From an uncultured Sunxiuqinia sp. (lineage in GTDB: Bacteria; Bacteroidota; Bacteroidia; Bacteroidales; Prolixibacteraceae): DNA of 64,000 nt. The position numbers and the translations under genes were made by a program. The stretch is taken from positions 248,001-312,000 of the forward strand of contig NZ_OY782772.1 in the NCBI RefSeq assembly GCF_963678245.1. The letters are read 5' to 3'. Within the stretch, counting starts at the first letter, position 1. Each line of letters starts with the position of its first letter. Under the pieces are notes generated by a model. That model searched no databases. It saw only the letters and a list, made by a program, of their open reading frames with translations, and was not told the DNA's origin. Below, piece by piece: positions 1 through 9,361 of this stretch.

Positions 1-47
1 CCTTTATGTCGCGTACCTATCTAGCCGGTATTAGTTTAAATTTCTAA
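1..47 (+). CDS. 3' end of a SusC-type TonB-dependent receptor (partial)
   Basis: Only the last 14 codons and the TAA stop lie in the window. The reading frame ends in Ala-Gly-Ile-Ser-Leu-Asn-Phe, the alternating final beta-strand with a terminal Phe that is usual for outer-membrane SusC barrels. The next gene, 20 bases downstream, encodes SusD, which is the standard SusC-SusD order. The assignment therefore rests on the C-terminal strand and on context; the body of the gene lies to the left of the window. Confidence 0.65.
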   Translation, partial: FMSRTYLAGISLNF

Positions 48-67
48 TAACTAAATTTTAAAGTAAG

Positions 68-1699
68 ATGAAATATATAAATACAAAAATATTAGGATTA
101 CTGCTGGCCGTTGGTGTATTAGTTGCCAGTTGTGATAGCTATCTGGAGGAAGAAAATATGACCTCTTTGAGTATTGGGACAGCTAAATCCAATCCTCAAA
201 CATTTGATCAACTTGTTGCTTCTGTCTATGAAAGAGCAAGAGAAACAACTACGCATTACCAGCCTGATATGTATTATCAGCTCGAGGATTTAGGAACTGA
301 TATTGTAACACGTGGTGGGACCGTTTCGGGAACAAATGACATTAACGACTATGTGAATTTCTACTCAACGAACTGGACAATACATGTATACTGGTCCAAC
401 CAGTACAGTATTATTGCAGCAGCTAATGTTGCAATAGAAACAGCTGACGAAATTGAAGGCGTTGAATCTGCTACTAAAGCGATCGGTATTGGTGAAGCCA
501 AGTTTTTTAGGGCAATGGCGTATTTTAATCTGGTTGAGAATTATGGAGGAGTTCCTATCATATTAAAGCAGGTTACAACGGCTCAAACAAATTTCACACG
601 CGAATCTGAAGAAGCTGTATATACTCAAATTATTCAGGATCTTCGTGATGCTTTAGCCGGAGTTCAGGAAACTCCAAATGAATATGGCCGAGTTTCAAAG
701 GATGCAGTAAGACACTTTTTATCAAAAGTATTATTAACCCGAGGCTACAAATCTTTTGGAGCCAGTTCTGATTTTACTGAAGCAGCTTCTTTGGCCGAGA
801 CGGTTATTTCGAATCATGAGTTGGTTAGTTCTTTTGAAAGTTTGGTAAGTATCGATAACCAACGGAATTCGGAAGTCGTATTTGCCTATTTGTTTGGAAC
901 GAACTCTGTTAGTAGAGGCTGGGGAAATTCTAAACACATGATGTATAAGTTTAGGTTCTATGATTATCCAGGTTTATCCAGAACTGTTCAAGGCCTTACG
1001 CCAATGCCGACACCTTTTTATTACTCTCTTTTCGAAGATGATGATCAGCGCGCTGAAGCAACATTTACAAGAATACTTTATGCAACGGAAGACTATGAAG
1101 CTGTTGTTTACGGAGACACTGTAAATATGGTGGTTGGCGATACTGCTATGTACTTTCCAAAAGTTGCATGGTCAGCAGCTGAAAAAGCTGCGGTGCCTTA
1201 TAAAGTAATCAACCCAGGAGATTATCTTAGAAGTGATGGTATTACACCTGTTCACTATCCGATGTTTAAGAAGTTTGATGATCCGACAGTTCCTTTTACA
1301 CAGCCCGATCAATCTTCGCAAGGAGAACGAGATATGGTTGTAATGAGGAGTGGAGAAGCTTATTTGATTGCTGCAGAAGCTTACCTAGAATCATCGAATA
1401 CGACTGACGCAGCAGCTCGCCTTACTGAGTTGCGTGCCAGAGCAGGTTTGACGACCGCTGTTGCTCCTGGTGATGTTACTATCGACCTGATTCTTGACGA
1501 AAGAGCCAGAGAGCTCGCCGGAGAAGTAAACAGATGGATGGACTTGAAGAGAACAGGTACGTTGATTGAAAGGACTTTATCGCATAATCCGCATGCGGCT
1601 TTCAATAACGCACTCACATCAAAACACCTCTTGAGACCTATTCCTCAAACCGAAATCGATAATAGCGGTGGCAGTATCACTCAAAATGACGGATACTAG
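68..1699 (+). CDS. SusD/RagB-family glycan-binding outer-membrane lipoprotein
   Basis: The 543-residue protein has a lipoprotein signal with the lipobox LVASC (Cys22) followed by acidic residues, as in surface-exposed Bacteroidota lipoproteins. The TPR-rich core shows the family signature of an early helix pair (EAKFFRAMAYFNLVENYGGV around residue 145) and a C-terminal segment with RAGL and DERARELAGE followed by RWMDLKRTG, ending in PIPQTEID and QNDGY. SusD proteins cap the paired SusC channel and bind the oligosaccharide to be imported. The gene directly follows the end of a SusC gene and is closed by a terminator, so the pair forms its own unit at the head of the glycan locus. The exact substrate cannot be read from the sequence. 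Confidence 0.95.
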   Translation: MKYINTKILGLLLAVGVLVASCDSYLEEENMTSLSIGTAKSNPQTFDQLVASVYERARETTTHYQPDMYYQLEDLGTDIVTRGGTVSGTNDINDYVNFYSTNWTIHVYWSNQYSIIAAANVAIETADEIEGVESATKAIGIGEAKFFRAMAYFNLVENYGGVPIILKQVTTAQTNFTRESEEAVYTQIIQDLRDALAGVQETPNEYGRVSKDAVRHFLSKVLLTRGYKSFGASSDFTEAASLAETVISNHELVSSFESLVSIDNQRNSEVVFAYLFGTNSVSRGWGNSKHMMYKFRFYDYPGLSRTVQGLTPMPTPFYYSLFEDDDQRAEATFTRILYATEDYEAVVYGDTVNMVVGDTAMYFPKVAWSAAEKAAVPYKVINPGDYLRSDGITPVHYPMFKKFDDPTVPFTQPDQSSQGERDMVVMRSGEAYLIAAEAYLESSNTTDAAARLTELRARAGLTTAVAPGDVTIDLILDERARELAGEVNRWMDLKRTGTLIERTLSHNPHAAFNNALTSKHLLRPIPQTEIDNSGGSITQNDGY

Positions 1700-1742
1700 A
1701 AAAGTAGAAATAGAATTTTATAGTATATAAGCTAATTTTGAT

Positions 1743-1778
1743 ATAGGCAGGTGATTAAATTGCCTGCCTATGTTTTTT
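1743..1778 (+). terminator. Rho-independent terminator after susD
   Basis: A perfect 9-bp stem (ATAGGCAGG / CCTGCCTAT) with an 11-base loop is followed by G and six T residues. It lies 43 bases after the susD stop codon and separates the SusCD unit from the enzyme genes downstream. Confidence 0.85.
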
Positions 1779-1822
1779 CGTATAACCTTGTCCGGAATTC
1801 ACACAAAATGAACTAATCCTAA

Positions 1823-3652
1823 ATGCATTTATATCGAACTTATTTAATGAGAGGCAAATGGAATTTTCTTTTTCCACTCCTTTTTATTTTCTGGTTTCTC
1901 TTTACTTCTGAAAGTCGTCCATTTGAGCGAGAAAATTTAACTGTTGACAATCAACTTACTGTAGATCCAATCGGTGATCGCCAAATAGATTTTGATCAGG
2001 AACTTTTTCTTCAGTTAGTTCAAGCCAATGACCAAACTGTTTTTAAACTTTTGGGAAAAGACATTCAAACCTCAAATCCTCGGAGCCTGAGTGTTCAGTT
2101 TGCAATTTTAACGGCTTCATTTTGTACTGAAGTATCGCGCTATTTCAATTCTGAGGCAGTGTTTCAACAGCTCGATAAAATCCTGGATGGTTTGCTTGAA
2201 TCCCAGCGCTCGAACGGAACGATTGATGCTGGAGGGAACAAACAGTCGCCACCAGACACGGCTTTCTTAATCGATAATTTAGGACCTGCAGCAAAAGTAT
2301 TGGTAAAAAGAAATTCGGAGGAGTCCATAGGCCTAAAAAAACGGTTGGATAGCTTTTTACTGAAAGCGGGAGAGGCTCTTTTAACTGGTGGAGTGCATAC
2401 GCCCAATCATCGTTGGGTGATTTCCTCAGCGTTGGCCCATCTCCACGAAATTTATGGCGATAGCCGATACAAGGAGCGTATCAACCAATGGCTGGCTGAT
2501 GGGATTTATATCAATAAGGATGGTCAGTACCCGGAGCGAAGTCGTATTTATTCCAAAGTTGTAGATCAGGCGTTGATTACAATTGCCACCATATTGGATC
2601 GGGAGGATTTACTAAACCCGGTAATGAAAAATTTAGAGACAACTTATTTTCTGATGGAGGACAATGGAGACTTGATGTCACTCGATTCCAGAAGGCAAGA
2701 TCAAAACCAGACGATCTCAGCATCGTACTATTACTGGTGTTATCGCTTTATGGCAAACCGTTTTGAAGATCCGTTTTTTGCAGCGGTTGCCGGTAAAATT
2801 GAACAAGACAGCCTGTTCGAGAAAAATGTTTTAGCGCACTCGTTGATTCATTTTATCGATTTAACAGAAGTGCAGCAAGAGCTTTGCGAGGCCGAAGAAT
2901 TACCTCAAGAGTTTGCGCAGTTTTTTCCTGCCACTGACCTTGTTCGCATAAAAAGGGGAGAAGTAACTGCAAGCATCTTTGGCGGCAATGATCTGCCTCC
3001 TGTTATTTCCTCTGGGCGTTCGTCTAATCCAAGCTTTTTTACTTTTCGAAAAGGAGAAGCCATTTTAGAATACATGCGTCTATCGACTTCTTTTTTTAAC
3101 ACCGGATATTTTAGAAGTGAGGGGCTTCAAAAGGATCAGAACACCTATCATCTTTTTGAGCATAAAGAAGCCTATTATTATCAGCCTCTTCCTGCCGACA
3201 AACGAAACCAGGAAGGAGATTACGAGCTGACAGAATCTCTGGATGGTCGCTTTTGGAGTAAAATGGATTTTCCAAGCAGACCAAAAACGACCATCCAATC
3301 AGAAACAAGTATCGTCATCAGAGAGAATGATGGTAAATTTGAATTGTCCATCAACGTTGACGGACCAGAAGGAGTTGAGGTAACCTTGGACTTGTGTTTC
3401 AAATCAGGTGGTCGGTTGACAAATGTGATAGAAGCCGACAATGATGGAGATTATTTTCTGCCAGAAGGCTATGCCACCTACCTGTTTGGTAACGATTCAA
3501 TTCAGGTGGGACCGGGCATTATGGAACATCAAAATATTGAGAAAATTGATGGAGAGCTGTATAGTACTCATTTTGGATCGATTAAAGAAAAAGGGATACA
3601 TTTGTTTCTGACAGGAAGAACTCCATTTTTGCGGGTGATAAGGTTGAAGTAA
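1823..3652 (+). CDS. Secreted alpha/alpha-toroid plus beta-sandwich protein, possibly polysaccharide-lyase-like
   Basis: I do not recognise this 609-residue protein with certainty. It has a hydrophobic N-terminus (about residues 14-27) suited to a signal anchor or signal peptide; a second ATG at codon 9 is an alternative start. The first ~350 residues are helical with GTIDAGG, GGVHTPNHRWV and an Arg-rich YPERSRIY segment, a layout seen in alpha/alpha-toroid polysaccharide lyases of the heparinase II/III type. The remaining ~250 residues are beta-rich, as in the sandwich domains of those enzymes. It is the first gene after a terminator and is followed 28 bases later by a GH92 gene, so it belongs to the glycan locus. 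A lyase or an unsaturated-sugar hydrolase are both possible; family membership is inference. Confidence 0.5.
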   Translation: MHLYRTYLMRGKWNFLFPLLFIFWFLFTSESRPFERENLTVDNQLTVDPIGDRQIDFDQELFLQLVQANDQTVFKLLGKDIQTSNPRSLSVQFAILTASFCTEVSRYFNSEAVFQQLDKILDGLLESQRSNGTIDAGGNKQSPPDTAFLIDNLGPAAKVLVKRNSEESIGLKKRLDSFLLKAGEALLTGGVHTPNHRWVISSALAHLHEIYGDSRYKERINQWLADGIYINKDGQYPERSRIYSKVVDQALITIATILDREDLLNPVMKNLETTYFLMEDNGDLMSLDSRRQDQNQTISASYYYWCYRFMANRFEDPFFAAVAGKIEQDSLFEKNVLAHSLIHFIDLTEVQQELCEAEELPQEFAQFFPATDLVRIKRGEVTASIFGGNDLPPVISSGRSSNPSFFTFRKGEAILEYMRLSTSFFNTGYFRSEGLQKDQNTYHLFEHKEAYYYQPLPADKRNQEGDYELTESLDGRFWSKMDFPSRPKTTIQSETSIVIRENDGKFELSINVDGPEGVEVTLDLCFKSGGRLTNVIEADNDGDYFLPEGYATYLFGNDSIQVGPGIMEHQNIEKIDGELYSTHFGSIKEKGIHLFLTGRTPFLRVIRLK

Positions 3653-3680
3653 AATGGCTTCATTATAAAAAATAAAACGA

Positions 3681-5975
3681 ATGAGATTTTTACAACTAGT
3701 TACTTTGATTTTTTGTTTGTCCGGATGTCAGAAGTCCAGTCAACAATATAGCGTTATTGATTACGTAAACCCATTGATTGGCACGGCGCCCTCCACGACT
3801 ACCAGTGCTCTAAAACACGGAGAGGGAACTGAAAACAATTCGCAGGTTGTTCCTTTTGTTACCGTTCCTTTTGGTATGACAAACTGGACTCCGCAAACTA
3901 AAGATACTGAGACCAAGTGCATTGCTCCTTACTATTATACTGATTCGGTGATCCAGGGATTTCGTGGAAGCCACTGGCTGAGCGGCTCCTGTGTGCAGGA
4001 CTATGGGAGCATGACCATTATGCCGGTGTCAGGACAGCTGAAATGGCTTCCCGAAAAGCGTGGTTCTGCTTTTTCGCATGACAAGGAAACAGCATCACCA
4101 GATTATTATACCGTACATCTGAACGATTATAATATTGAGGCGGAAATGACAGCGACTAAACGCTGTGGCCTTTTTAAATTCACGTTTGAAAATGGTGGTG
4201 AGTCGCATTTGGTGTTGAACCCAAATAGCGACGAAGCACAAGGTTTCATTAAAATTCTTCCCGAAAGAAACGAAATTGTGGGGTATAATCCCGTCCATCG
4301 GATCTACCAAGGCTGGGGCGATCCGGCTGGATTTAATGGTTATTTTGTAGCTCGTATCAGTCATGATTTCGAAAAGTATGGCACTTATCAGAACAGCCTG
4401 ATCAGCGAAATGACGACCGAACTGGCAGACCAAGCCAAGCTGGGAGCTTGGATTTCCTTCAACTTAGAGGAGCATGAAACGGTTTTTGTTGAAATTGGTA
4501 CGTCTTTTACCAGTATTGACCAAGCGCGCAAAAATCTGGATGCCGAAACCGCAGATGTTGATTTTGATCAGGCCAAGGAACAACTGAGAGGTAGTTGGGA
4601 AAGCCTGCTGGCAAAAGTTCAGGTTGAGGGAGAGGACGAAGAGGCAAAAGTGAAATTATACACAGCGCTTTACCATAGCTTTTTGCAGCCGCGAACGTTT
4701 AACGATGTTGATGGCTCGTACCCGAACTTTGGCGGCGGCGGAGAAATACGTAACTCAGGAGATCGAGACTATTACGACGATTTTTCGATGTGGGATACTT
4801 ATCGTGCTTCACATCCACTGTTCAATTTACTGGTTCCTGAAAAGAATGCTGATATGATGTACAGCTTGCTTGATAAAGCAAAACAAGGGAATTGGTTACC
4901 GATTTTCCCTTGTTGGAATAGCTATACTTCGGCGATGATTGGCGACCATGTAATAGCAGTGATTGCGGATGCTTACATGAAAGATATTATCGATTTGAAT
5001 GATGATCAATACCGTTTTTTGTTGAAAAATGCCTTTCAATCTCCGGAAACATTCGCCGAATACCAGAAAGGTAAAGGGCGTCGGGCTATTGAGTCGTATT
5101 TGAAATACGGTTACATTCCCATGGAAGACAGTGTGCAGGAATCTTTTCACGTGAAGGAGCAAGTTTCTCGGACTTTAGAGTACGCTTTTGATGACTTTGC
5201 CTTAAGCCAGGTTGCTAAAAAGCGCGGCGATTCAATTCATTTTACTGAATTACTGAGTCGTGCCCTAAACTACCAAAACGTATACAACAAGGCCGACTCG
5301 TGTGTGCGAGGCAGATATGTTGACAGAACGTTCGTCGCTGATTTTAATAAGTTTATCAGGCAACCATACATTACCGAAGGTACGCCATACCAATACACTT
5401 GGTATGTACCACAAGACATTGGTGGATTGATGCAATTGATGGGGGGCGCCGAAGGCTTCAACAAGAATCTGGATCATTTCCATGCGTCCGGGCAATACTG
5501 GCATGGTAATGAGCCGGGGCACCAAATCCCTTTTTTATATAACTATTCCGGACAGCCATGGAAAACTCAGCAAATTGTTTCTGAAATCATGAAAACTGAA
5601 TACGGAGCTGATGCAGGAGGTTTAAGTGGTAACGACGATGCAGGACAGATGTCGGCCTGGTATGTGTTTGCCGCACTTGGGTTTTATCCGGTTTGTCCAT
5701 CAGTTCCTGAATATGTGATTTCCGGCCCACATTTCGATAAAATTACAATTCAACTTAATAATGGGAATGGCATTGTGATTAACTCTCCGGGTGCATCATC
5801 AGGTAAAAATTGCATTCAGTCGTTGAAAGTGAATGGGCAACAAACAGATCGAAACTTTCTTAATCATTTTGACCTGATGAAAGGTGGAACATTGGATTTT
5901 GAAATGGGTAACCAACCGAACAAATTATGGGGGACAGCTCTAGATGCTCGCCCATATTCTTTATCGAATGAGTAA
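3681..5975 (+). CDS. GH92 alpha-mannosidase, lipoprotein
   Basis: The 764-residue protein has a lipoprotein signal (CLSGC, Cys16), so it is probably anchored in a membrane. It opens with the GH92 N-terminal motif YVNPLIGT and carries the family landmarks: DTYRASHPL in the (alpha/alpha)6 domain, the conserved Glu in ITEGTPYQYTW (general acid region), GNEPGHQIPFLYNY, and the GNDDAGQMSAWYVF motif that supplies the paired acidic residues of the base. GH92 enzymes are calcium-dependent inverting exo-alpha-mannosidases acting on N-glycan or yeast-mannan type linkages. The GNEPGH motif with His is often associated with alpha-1,2 specificity, but the linkage is not established here. A second GH92 starts 9 bases downstream, so the two are co-transcribed. 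Confidence 0.95.
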   Translation: MRFLQLVTLIFCLSGCQKSSQQYSVIDYVNPLIGTAPSTTTSALKHGEGTENNSQVVPFVTVPFGMTNWTPQTKDTETKCIAPYYYTDSVIQGFRGSHWLSGSCVQDYGSMTIMPVSGQLKWLPEKRGSAFSHDKETASPDYYTVHLNDYNIEAEMTATKRCGLFKFTFENGGESHLVLNPNSDEAQGFIKILPERNEIVGYNPVHRIYQGWGDPAGFNGYFVARISHDFEKYGTYQNSLISEMTTELADQAKLGAWISFNLEEHETVFVEIGTSFTSIDQARKNLDAETADVDFDQAKEQLRGSWESLLAKVQVEGEDEEAKVKLYTALYHSFLQPRTFNDVDGSYPNFGGGGEIRNSGDRDYYDDFSMWDTYRASHPLFNLLVPEKNADMMYSLLDKAKQGNWLPIFPCWNSYTSAMIGDHVIAVIADAYMKDIIDLNDDQYRFLLKNAFQSPETFAEYQKGKGRRAIESYLKYGYIPMEDSVQESFHVKEQVSRTLEYAFDDFALSQVAKKRGDSIHFTELLSRALNYQNVYNKADSCVRGRYVDRTFVADFNKFIRQPYITEGTPYQYTWYVPQDIGGLMQLMGGAEGFNKNLDHFHASGQYWHGNEPGHQIPFLYNYSGQPWKTQQIVSEIMKTEYGADAGGLSGNDDAGQMSAWYVFAALGFYPVCPSVPEYVISGPHFDKITIQLNNGNGIVINSPGASSGKNCIQSLKVNGQQTDRNFLNHFDLMKGGTLDFEMGNQPNKLWGTALDARPYSLSNE

Positions 5976-5984
5976 AAGATATAA

Positions 5985-8276
5985 ATGATGAGGCATAAAT
6001 TAGTCAAACAAGGCATCTTGATTTTCACTCTGTTTTTCACAACTGTTGCGCAGGCGCAGTTACACCAATTTGTCGATCCGAAGATTGGTTCCGAGGGGTT
6101 GGGGAACGTGTTTATTGGTCCGTCCTGTCCTTACGGAATGGTGAAGCCGGGACCTGATAATTCGGTTGGAGCAAACAGCGGCTACTCTCCTGACAAGGAC
6201 AAAGCGATTTATGGGTTTAGCCAGTTGCATGTAAGTGGTACAGGCGGCGGCCCGAAGTATGGAAATGTTTCAGTCATGCCATTCTCCGGAGATTTAGGGT
6301 CGATTGAGCTGGAGTCGTTGAGAGGCGACGAACAGGTAGAATTGGGATATTACAGTGTGATGCTCCAAAAGTGGACTATTCAAACTCAAATAACAACTTC
6401 TGACCGTGCTGCTTTCTATCATTTTTCGTTTCAACCCGAAGAAGAAAAAAATGTAAAAATTGACTTAGGTAAGTTTTTGGGCGAACCGGCTATTCCGGAT
6501 CCTGATGCCCGCGAGTCTCAGCAATTTGTTGGTTCCGAAGTTGAAGTTGTTTCGGATTCTGAAGTTCGGGGATATACCCGAATTCGTGGTGGTTGGAACA
6601 ACGGAAGCGCTTACACCGTTTATTTTGCGGCTGTTTTTGATCAGCCTTTTACAGAATTTACAAGTTGGAAGGGCACAAGATTATACCCGGGAAAGAAAAT
6701 TCAGGTTGACTCCGGCGATAAAACAGGAGTACTGCTTGCTTTTGATGGCTCAAACGAAGATTTACAGATGAAAATTGGCATTTCGTTTTTAAGTCCATTG
6801 AAGGCGCGAGCCAACATCGATCAGGAAATAGCTCACTGGGATTTTGATCAGACACTGGCTGAAACGCGCGAAAAATGGGAAACTATTTTCAAACGGGTTG
6901 AAGTAGATCAGGACGCGGCTCCTGAGTTGAGAGCAATGTTTTACACCGGACTTTATCACACCATGCTGATGCCCGTTGATCGAACCGGGGAAAATCCGTT
7001 TTGGGAAAATCATGGTCCGTATTACGATGATTTTTATGCCATTTGGGATACCTACCGTTCTTCTAGTCCGCTGATTACTTTGCTCACACCTTCGCGTCAG
7101 GTCAATATTGTAAATGCCATGCTACAGATTTATAAGCGTGATGGCTACATGCCCGACGCCCGCAGTGGGAACAGCAATGGTCGTACCCAAGGAGGTTCGA
7201 ATGGAGAAGTGGTGATTGCCGATGCTTTTGTGAAAGACTTGCCCGGCATTAATTATAAAGTGGGACTGGCAGCCATGCTGAAAGATGCAACCATTCCTCC
7301 CGGAGGCAATGAGGAAAAGGAGGGGCGAGGCGGACTCACAGACTATAATCGCTTGGGCTATGTTTCAACCGACTTTGTACGTGCTGGCAACCGCACGCTC
7401 GAATATGCTTACAACGACTATTGCCTGGCAATGGTTGCCAAAGGAATTAAGCGGAAAGGGGAATACTGGCGATTTATCGAGCAGGCAGACAACTGGCAAA
7501 ACTTGTGGCGTGATATTGAAGATCATGGGTCTCGCGGTTTTATTATGCCTAAAGATGCTCATGGCAATTGGGTAGATAGTATTCAATGTGCGGCAAACAA
7601 TGGCAGAATAAGCTATGTGCCTTACACGCCGGTGGCTCAAGATTGGCCAATTTGTGTTTGTTGGTGGTGTGGATTCTTTTACGAAGCCAGCTCGTGGGAG
7701 TATTCGTTGTCGGTGCCGCACGATGTGGCTAAGTTAGTTGAACTTTCGGGTGGAAGGGAAGCTTTCCGCAAGCGTTTGGATACGCTCTTCGACAAAAAAC
7801 TTTACAATGTTGCCAATGAACCGTCATTCATGAGTCCGAACCTTTATCATTGGATTGGTCGTCCGGATTTAAGCAACGATCGCATTCATCGGATCATCGA
7901 TACTCACTACGACAGCAGTCCCAGTGGTATTCCCGGAAACGATGATTCTGGAGCCATGTCGTCTTGGTTGGCTTTTCACCTGATGGGGCTTTATCCCAAC
8001 GCCGGACAATCGTATTATCTGATCAATTCACCTTGGTTTAAAAAGACAGTGATTCATCAGGAAAACGGCAAGGATTTTACGATTGAAGCCAAAAACCTAT
8101 CGGCGAAAAATAAGTACATTCAATCGGCGAAACTCAACGGAGAGGACTTTCCGAAAGCGTGGATTGAACATGAAGATATTATAATGGGAGGAACATTAGT
8201 TCTGGAGATGGGGCCCGTTCCGCAGAAATGGGGAACGGAGATCCTTCCTCCTTCAAAATCAGATCAAGAAATATAA
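5985..8276 (+). CDS. GH92 alpha-mannosidase, exported
   Basis: This 763-residue GH92 paralogue has a cleavable signal (VAQA/Q, cut after residue 24) rather than a lipobox, so it is probably periplasmic. It shows FVDPKIGSEG at the N-terminus, the DTYRSSSPL helix motif, YEASSWEYS in the general-acid region and GNDDSGAMSSWLAFH near the C-terminus. It differs from its neighbour in the segment equivalent to GNEPGH, which here reads ANEPSFMSPNLYHW; this suggests a different linkage preference. Tandem GH92 genes of divergent type are common in mannoside-utilisation loci. Placed between the other GH92 and the GH43 with short gaps, it is part of one operon. Confidence 0.95.
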   Translation: MMRHKLVKQGILIFTLFFTTVAQAQLHQFVDPKIGSEGLGNVFIGPSCPYGMVKPGPDNSVGANSGYSPDKDKAIYGFSQLHVSGTGGGPKYGNVSVMPFSGDLGSIELESLRGDEQVELGYYSVMLQKWTIQTQITTSDRAAFYHFSFQPEEEKNVKIDLGKFLGEPAIPDPDARESQQFVGSEVEVVSDSEVRGYTRIRGGWNNGSAYTVYFAAVFDQPFTEFTSWKGTRLYPGKKIQVDSGDKTGVLLAFDGSNEDLQMKIGISFLSPLKARANIDQEIAHWDFDQTLAETREKWETIFKRVEVDQDAAPELRAMFYTGLYHTMLMPVDRTGENPFWENHGPYYDDFYAIWDTYRSSSPLITLLTPSRQVNIVNAMLQIYKRDGYMPDARSGNSNGRTQGGSNGEVVIADAFVKDLPGINYKVGLAAMLKDATIPPGGNEEKEGRGGLTDYNRLGYVSTDFVRAGNRTLEYAYNDYCLAMVAKGIKRKGEYWRFIEQADNWQNLWRDIEDHGSRGFIMPKDAHGNWVDSIQCAANNGRISYVPYTPVAQDWPICVCWWCGFFYEASSWEYSLSVPHDVAKLVELSGGREAFRKRLDTLFDKKLYNVANEPSFMSPNLYHWIGRPDLSNDRIHRIIDTHYDSSPSGIPGNDDSGAMSSWLAFHLMGLYPNAGQSYYLINSPWFKKTVIHQENGKDFTIEAKNLSAKNKYIQSAKLNGEDFPKAWIEHEDIIMGGTLVLEMGPVPQKWGTEILPPSKSDQEI

Positions 8277-8296
8277 TCAGATAAAAAAGTGAGGGT

Positions 8297-9331
8297 ATGC
8301 CAGAAAAAAACAAACTAAGAAATAAAGAGTGGAGAACAGGTATTTTTCTTCTTTTGGTAACGTGCTTAATGGTCGCTTGTATGAATTCTACAAAAAAAGA
8401 AAAGCAGGACAGCACTCAGTTGATCACCAATCCAGTTATTGATGGCTATTTTGCCGATCCGTCTATCGTCAAAGAAGAAGACACCTTTTACATTTATGCA
8501 ACTATCGATCCTTGGGGGGGAGATGAACTTGCCGTATTTTCAACCAGGGACTTCATTCATTTTGATCGCCACCATTTAAACTGGCCAAGCAAAGACGCCT
8601 GTACAAGTCCAAATTCTAACAGTTCTATGGTGTGGGCTCCTGCAGTTCAAAAAGCTCCCAACGGGAAATATTATATGTACGTATCGGTGGGAAGTGAAAT
8701 TTGGGCAGGAGTGAGCGACGCTCCTTTAGGGCCATGGAAAAATGTTAAGACAGATAATTCTCCTTTTATTTCGGCACCTGACTTCCCCGAGGTACACAAC
8801 ATTGATGCAGACTGTTTTATTGATGATGACGGACAGGCATACCTTTATTGGGGGTCGGGTTTTAATTGGGTAAACGGGGTTTGTATGGCTGGCAAATTAA
8901 ATCCGGATATGATATCTTTTGCAGAGGAGCCTGTTGATGTGACCCCGAATCACTATTTTGAAGCTCCACATATGATTAAACGCTTCGGCAAATATTATCT
9001 GATGTTCTCTGATGGAAAAGCTATTGATTCGACCTATAAAATCGAATATGCTGTTGGAGACTCGCCTATAGGGGAGTTTGATGAAGGTGTCAATAGCCCG
9101 ATTTTGAAAAGCACATTGGACAGCATGATTGTGGGCCCCGGGCATCATGCGGTGTTTCGCGAAGGGAAACAGGACTATATTTTGTATCACCGGATTTATC
9201 CGCAGGGCGAGGAATACGTCTTACGGCAGTTGTGTGTCGACAGTCTGAAATTTGATGCCGATCACAATATTTTGAAAATAGAACCTCAAGGTATTCAACC
9301 ATTCACAATTCCCCAGGGAGCACGGAAATAG
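8297..9331 (+). CDS. GH43 five-bladed beta-propeller glycosidase, lipoprotein
   Basis: The 344-residue protein has a lipoprotein signal (LMVAC, Cys28). The catalytic domain follows at once: the base Asp sits in the first blade (GYFADPSIV), the pKa-modulating Asp in the second (NIDADCFID), and the acid Glu in HYFEAPHMIK, the three acidic positions of GH43. Family members are inverting alpha-L-arabinofuranosidases, beta-xylosidases or exo-beta-galactanases; the subfamily cannot be fixed from the sequence alone. No extra carbohydrate-binding domain follows. It sits 20 bases after the second GH92 and 30 bases before the GH89 gene. Confidence 0.9.
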   Translation: MPEKNKLRNKEWRTGIFLLLVTCLMVACMNSTKKEKQDSTQLITNPVIDGYFADPSIVKEEDTFYIYATIDPWGGDELAVFSTRDFIHFDRHHLNWPSKDACTSPNSNSSMVWAPAVQKAPNGKYYMYVSVGSEIWAGVSDAPLGPWKNVKTDNSPFISAPDFPEVHNIDADCFIDDDGQAYLYWGSGFNWVNGVCMAGKLNPDMISFAEEPVDVTPNHYFEAPHMIKRFGKYYLMFSDGKAIDSTYKIEYAVGDSPIGEFDEGVNSPILKSTLDSMIVGPGHHAVFREGKQDYILYHRIYPQGEEYVLRQLCVDSLKFDADHNILKIEPQGIQPFTIPQGARK

Positions 9332-9361
9332 AATAAATATTTTATCCATTAATTTAATTCA

